This document shows, piece after piece, positions 11,001-18,400 of a stretch of DNA of 21,180 bases. The notes below the pieces were generated by a model that was given only the letters and a program-made list of their open reading frames with translations, had not been told where the DNA came from and did no database searches. Location of the stretch: contig JAIPMN010040098.1 in NCBI GenBank assembly GCA_020650975.1, positions 1-21,180 of the forward strand, written 5' to 3'. The position numbers and the translations under genes are program-made. How positions within the stretch are numbered: the stretch's first letter is position 1; each line of letters starts with the position of its first letter. This DNA comes from Apostichopus californicus. Lineage: Eukaryota; Echinodermata; Holothuroidea; Aspidochirotida; Stichopodidae.

Positions 11001-12459
11001 AATCTTTGCTGCCAAGTAATAAGCATTGATGTCAAAATAGAATATTAACGACAACTGGAGTATGAAAGACAATCTATTCAATCTTTGCTTCCAAGTAATA
11101 AGCGTTGATGTCAAAATAGAATATTAACGACATCTGGAGTAGGAAAGACAATCTATTCAATCTTTGCTGCCAAGTAATAAGCGTTGATGTCAAAATAGAA
11201 TATTAATGACATCTGGAGTATGAAAGACAATCAATCTTTGTTTCCACATAGTACTTTTTGATGTCAAAACACATAAACGATGACTGCCTAGTAAGAAATT
11301 CATGTGTAACTTTAATTTAAATGGCTTTTAAAGTACGACAGACACCTACCCAATTCGCCCCATATTCAGTACATTTGTTGTGTGTGACAATCTGATTTAA
11401 AATCTGTTTAAGTATTTCAAAGAATTCTCTTGGTTTTCCAATATATACACATTTGAAGTTTTGATAAATCTGGGAAACTCATTAAATATGTGTAAACTAT
11501 GACGTGGAGTGTTGGGCTCATCAAAAATTTCTTATTTTAGGCCTTAATACGTTAACCCTTAATTACAAGCCACATACATCATTTGAATAAACTGATGTTC
11601 CTCTCTTCAAAGACGACGATAAAATGTTTCCAAAAATCGACTTAGCTACAAACCTGTGTATAGTGTCCATGAAACAAAGGTTGTAAAAACAAAGGAATAT
11701 CATAACAGAAAATTAGGCAGTCACTCCCTTTACATCATCAATGTGCATAATTAGCTAATGTTTATTCATAAATAAAACTAGCATCAAACAAAAGACTTGT
11801 GAAATGGTCAATCTTTAATGGATTTTAATGGGAGTTGCAGCTATTTTCATGATTTCTAATGCCTATTAGAGTGATTTGGACAATGTTGTTCATAGGTGTC
11901 CATAAAGGTTTAAGATTGAACTTGGAGGATATCGGTTAGAGGGCTTGACATTTTGATCCTAGAAGAATACTCTTCATAGTCAGAAATAAAAAGGACTTTG
12001 CCAGTTCAGAAGACCATTCTAAGATCAAATGTCAGGCCCTGTAACTTGTATAAATTTGATACATTTATCTACACAGGATTTTGGCAGTGGATATGAAATT
12101 TGCGGAAAGTTTCACCAGAACATCGATGCTACCAAAGCTGATAAGACTCAGACAAGTTTTGTGGATAAAAACTTTGAGAAATAAAGATACACTTTCCTTA
12201 GAGTAAGAAAAGTGCATTGTTGTCTGTTGCTTTCTCTCTGTTCTGATTTATGATGGTATAACAAATATCCTTTGTAAAGGGATTAGCATCAGGAATGCTC
12301 CTTTAAGGCAAAACTGAAGACAGCCACAGATTCTGAACTAGATCATCATTCTCTGAGCTATTCAAATTAGTCAAGTTAACATGCAGAGAACAGAAGTACG
12401 TGTGAAAAAGTTGAAGGCATTTGGGGGCACTTTATCTCTGATAAAGTTAGTTAGTTCGA

Positions 12460-12495
<36 letters not shown>

Positions 12496-15400
12496 TGGGC
12501 AGACAGACAGACAGACAGACATACAGACAGACATACAGATAGACAGACAGATAGACATACAGACAGACAGATAGACATATAGACAGACAGACAGACCGAC
12601 AGATATACAGATAGACAGATAGACAAGCAGACAGATAGACATACAGACAGATAGACATATAGACAGACAGACAGACATATATACAGACAGACAGACAGAT
12701 AGACGTACAGACAGATAGACATATAGACAGACAGACAGATAGACAGACAGACAGGCAGACAGACAGACAGACAGACAGACAGAGAGAGAGAGATAGTACT
12801 ATCATATCTACTTATATATGAGTTACAGTCCACAGTACCTTATAGATACCTACAGATTATTATCAAATACCACAAGCTAGATGCTTACCTCAATTTGTGC
12901 GACGATATCTCTCTCGTATCTGAGCTGGTACTGCCACTGGAAGTCAGGTTGCTCAAAAAAGACCTGCCTAACCAGAGTCATTGCTGTATCAACTCTTATC
13001 CACAGGACAGGAGAGTCAGCACTAAACAAAGATAAAGAAAATAGCAAACAGAAAACTGTATTCAGAAGGCAAAAACTCTCTTAGAATAATGTTAAAGAAA
13101 GTTTATGAAAATCATCGCAAAAAGAAGAGAAGATGCTCTAACTGATAATGAATGTGAAATAATAAAGTAATGTAAATAAATTATATGACAATTGAAGATT
13201 AAAATATTTAACAAAGGCCCATATAAAACCAGTTTCTGTAATAGTGGATCCACACAAACAACAGATTAATGAGAGTACACATGTCACACCACATCAGAGT
13301 ATACATGATGAGTGACATCACATGAGATACACAAGATGTTACATTAGGTTGCAAAGTTATCTCAGAGGAATAAATTGCCAGAATGACATGATCTAACTCA
13401 ATCATATACAAATCTACAGCTACATGCAATATGTGACATCACATATGATACCAATACAAGTCATGATGCTGTCACATATATGACTGTTGTGACAAGAAAT
13501 AATCTGCAGGCAAGGCATTAAACTCACTCTTGTGTGTCACTGTCATGTGGATAGATATTGTGTGACATCACATTGAACTGAACTGTACTGTATATTATGT
13601 GACAGATGCTACACTTGTGATAAGGATTAATTTACCAGGATGGTATCAACTTACTCCATAGCAATCAGGTCTGTGTGTATACATAATGTGTGACATCACA
13701 TGTGACACTGAAATGTGTCGTAATGATCTTTGCAAATTCAATGGTCTAAATTACCAGGATGGTATCAACTTACTCCATAGCATTCAAGTCCATGTGTATA
13801 CAAAATATGTGACATCACATGTGACACTGAAATATGATGTGATGATTTTTGCAAATCAATGGTCTAAACTACCGAGATGGTATCAACTTACTCCATAGCA
13901 TTCAAGTCCATGTGTATACATACTGTGTGACATCACATGTGACACTGAAATATGTTGTGATGATTTTTGCAAATTCAATGGTCTAAATTACCAGGATGGT
14001 ATCAACTTACTCCATAGCATTCAGGTCAATGTGTATACATAACGTGTGACATCACATGTGACACTGAAATATGTTGTGATGATTTTTGCAAATTCAATGG
14101 TCTAAATTACCAAGATGGTATCAACTTACTCCATAGCATTCAGGTCCATGTGTATACATAATGTGTGACATCACATGTGACACTGAAATATGTTGTGATG
14201 ATTTTTGCAAACTCAATGGTCTAAATTACCAAGATCGTATCAACTTACTCCATAGCATTCAGGTCCATGTGTATACATAACGTGTGACATCACATATGAC
14301 CCTAAAATATGTTGTGATGATTTTGCAAATTTAATGGTCTAAATTACCAAGATGGTATCAACATACTCCATAGCGTTCAGGTCTATGTGTATACAAAATA
14401 TGTGACATCACATGTGACACTGAAATATGTCGTGATGATTTTTGCAAATTCAATGGTCTAAATTACCAGGATGGTATCAACATACTCCATAGCATTCATC
14501 ATGTGTATACACGATGTGTGGCATCACATGTCACACTGACCTATGTCGTGATGATATTTGCAAATTCAATGATCTAAATTACCAGGATGGTATTAACTTA
14601 CTCCATAGCATTCAAGTCCATGTGTATACATAATGTGTGACATCACATGTGACACTGAAATATGTCGTGATGATTTTCGCAAATTCGATGGTCTAAATTA
14701 CCAGGATGGTATCAACATACTCCATAGCATTCATCATGTGTATACATGATGTGCGACATCACATGTGACACAGAAATGTGTCGTGATGATATTGCAAATT
14801 CAATGGTCTAAATTACCAAGATGGCATCAACTTACTCCATAGCATTCAAGTCCATGTGTATACATAACGTGTGACATCACATGTCACAATGAAATATGTG
14901 GTGATGATGTTTGCAAATTCAATGATCTAAATTACCAGGATGGTATTAACTTACTCCATAGCATTCAAGTCCATGTGTATACATAACGTGTGACATCACA
15001 TGTCACACTGAAGTATGTCGTGATGAAATTTGCAAATTCAATGATCTAAATTACCAGGATGGTATCAACTTACTCCATAGCGTTCAGGTCTGTGTGGATT
15101 CATAATGTGTGACATCACATGTGACACAGAAATATGTTGTGATGATTTTGAAAATTCAATGGTCTAAATTACCAGGATGGTATCAACTTACTCGATAGCA
15201 TTCAAGTCCATGTGTAAACATAATGTGTGACATCACATGTGACATTGAAATGTGTCGTGATGATTTTTTGAAATTCAATGGTCTAAATTACAAAGATGGT
15301 ATCAACTTACTCCATAGCATTCAAGTAAATGTGTATACATAATGTGTGACATCACATGTGACACTGAAATATATTGTGATGATTTTTGCAAATTCGATGG

Positions 15401-18400
15401 TCTTAATAACCAGGATGGCATCAACTTACTCCATAGCATTCAGGTCCATATCAACCTCTTCCCCATTCATCAATGGAATCTTTTTCTTCTTGTGCCTGGA
15501 TTAAGATAAGAGCAATTAAATGAGATGTTCTTGGTCACATGTCACTCTAACCCAACTATTGTCATACAAATTAATACTGGAACTGACTCATCAATACCTC
15601 CCACATGTGACATATCGGGAGATTTAATAGATGTTACAGATCCATTACGGTGAGGAACATAACTGCTTAGTTTAATAGAACATATGCCTCCTTTACAGTC
15701 TACAGTCTTGTCATTCCCTAATTTTAAAATTTCAAAAAAATGAAAAAATTATACAAATTCACAAAGTGGCAGGAGCATCCAATTAACAATAATCACAGTA
15801 ATTTATTTTCAACCTTCTTTTCAGACATATTTCATTCCTGAGATGTTAACATCTTAAATTAATAAATTTGAAACAAATCAGATCCTCTTTCTTTCTGTAA
15901 CCTTGTAATACAAATGTTACATCCTCACTTAATTGGTAAACATAGCCTAACCTCTACCTTCAGTTTACCTAACATGGTAACCATAGCCTAACCTCTACCT
16001 TCAGTTTACCTTACATGGTAACCATAGCCTAACCTCTACCTTCACTTTACCTTACATGGTAACCATAGCCTAACCTCTACCTTCACTTTACCAGTTCAAT
16101 ATCTGCTATGACACATACTATAGAGTGGAAGTTTTGCCTACTGGTTATACTGTGTATTACCTTTCAACACACTGTCTTGATGTAAAAAATGCAAATTCGA
16201 CCAAAATGGGAAATCCTGTGACTGACCAAAAGTTTGAAATGACTACCACCTCTCTCCTAGCATTCTTGAGGTTATCGGTCTGAGCCCAGGCCAAACAATA
16301 TAAGGTATTAAGCTACATTATAAAACACTTCTATCACCTTAGAGCAACAGAAGAGTACACACCAATTTGTTTCAATTCAGACCAAACAGGTCAATTATGC
16401 CATTTGCAATGATCTCTCAAATTTTTCACAGAGAAATGCAGCTCAAATTATTTATATTATCATAAATGAAAATATGAGCTGTAAGTGTTGTGCCTTAACA
16501 CACATCATTTAATGTCCCAATCTGCCTACCAAGGTGATCAATATTGTAATATTTGAGATAAATACGATCTGCTCGTGAATTTATTACCTCCTACTCTTAG
16601 AATGACAGGTGATTTCTCCTTTTGTGACATTCTCTTCCACCTGTAGGGTATGCTCAAAGGATCCATCTAACTCTTGTATAGTCACCTTCAACGGACCCTG
16701 GGGAGGAGAACGAATGCCGATTAGACGATAAAAACCTTATCATCGCAATCATTCAATATGATATCTTGAGAATCTGGAAGATTTATCTAAAATAAACAAA
16801 CGCATGTTTTAAACAATATTGACATTTCTACAAATATAGCATTCATATGTGTTTTTTTTCTGTTTAAGTGGAGCTTTCTTTGATCTTGTTATGACTACTG
16901 ATGACAACGGTTGCTGTTGCTCAGAAACTTATTTCACACCTACGTTTTTGTTTTGCACAGCAGAATAAGAAAAAACTGTGAGTGGTGAATGAGATAGGAA
17001 CATCCTAACTTCTTTGAAATAAATAAGCAACCGCAACAGGTTTGACTGGTATAGAAGTGGATATTTTCTCAATGGGGCTATCTTTACTGATGATAAATGA
17101 TATCTCTGACAAAGCTATTTGTATTTGTATTTGTGTATTACATCCTCCTGCAAGCAGGAACTCGTGAAGAAGCATTAATGGCTTATCAAAGCTGTAAGCT
17201 GACCAAAGTGAGTCTCTTAGATTCATATTTAATGTCCATGATTATTAATTGTCAATTGTAACTGGATGACATACATTGGAGTGACTCAAACTTGGGACCT
17301 TATGATTGAAAGGCACCAGCTTTAACCACTTAGCTAACACTCCTATAGTGACCATAGTGACACTCCTATATGTGACCATAACACCATCTGTTTACTTACT
17401 ACATATTTATTGATACATGATATCTCTGACATTGCTATAGTGACCATAACACCATCTGTTTACTTACTACATATTTATTGTTACATGATATCTCTGACAT
17501 CCAGTAGCTATAGTGACCATAACACCATCTGTTTACTTACTACATATTTATTGATGCCAGCCCGACTCGGGTCCTGCCTCAGCGCCAGTTCCACCACATT
17601 TCGTTTCCTGTTGAAGTGAAAGTTTCCATGGAACTGGGCTATCCCGCCTTGAGTAACCCACTGCTCCACAAAGGTAGCCAAATCTTTACCAGACACGGAC
17701 GAAAGTGACTTCAGAAACTGACGAGTAAATGGAAAGGGAGACTACAGTTACACATTCCTTGTAAAATTAAAAACATTGCTAACAGGCTGTGTCTGTTTCA
17801 CTTTTGTCAGTTGAATAAAAAGGTGTTTTTGCATATAGAATAATTTTAATATTTGAAAACAATGCAGCAGAAATGAGATGCTGGATGATTTGCTGTTATG
17901 GAGAATATCCTTCTGTAAAAAAATGAAAACGTTACTTTTAAGTCGTCTTGGTCTAGTCATCCAATATATTTGTAAAGCCACTGCCACTGTGTCACAATAT
18001 AAATTTTCTTAATAAGCTTCGATAGCTTTATCTGGCTTCATCCATGATCTGTCACCTCTTTCTGGCAAAACATACAGCTGTAATGAAATCTTGATACAAT
18101 AAGTTGTTCGAACCTCAACCCTACCCCAGGCCTACCCCTACCCCTCCCTCTCCCCCATTCTGATTCCCATTCTCAAAAACCGCATCTTTTACTTCCTGCA
18201 TCTAATTCCTGATTACAGAACACTAGCAGCAGTCTTTTCAAGTCCGAATCTCACAAACAGAATACACTTTGCAACAGCTCTAAGCATTTAATGACAAAAA
18301 CACAAAACATGATAAGGTTTGTGAAGCTTACCCCACTTGTTGATATCAGCATGTTACCCCAGGAATGCAACATGAACTTCTGTTGACTACCAGATGTGGC

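Noticed and set aside
12371..12833. Overlapping minus-strand open frames encoding CLSVCLS repeats
   Set aside because: These are translations of a GATA/GACA tetranucleotide tract, open in all minus-strand frames. They lie inside a TAF2 intron.
13624..15445. CRISPR-like array
   Set aside because: The whole 118-bp unit is conserved, with no unique spacers, and the setting is a eukaryotic intron. It is a minisatellite.
17272..17343. tRNA gene on the minus strand
   Set aside because: A and B boxes are present, but the acceptor stem does not pair and the T loop deviates. A SINE head fits better.
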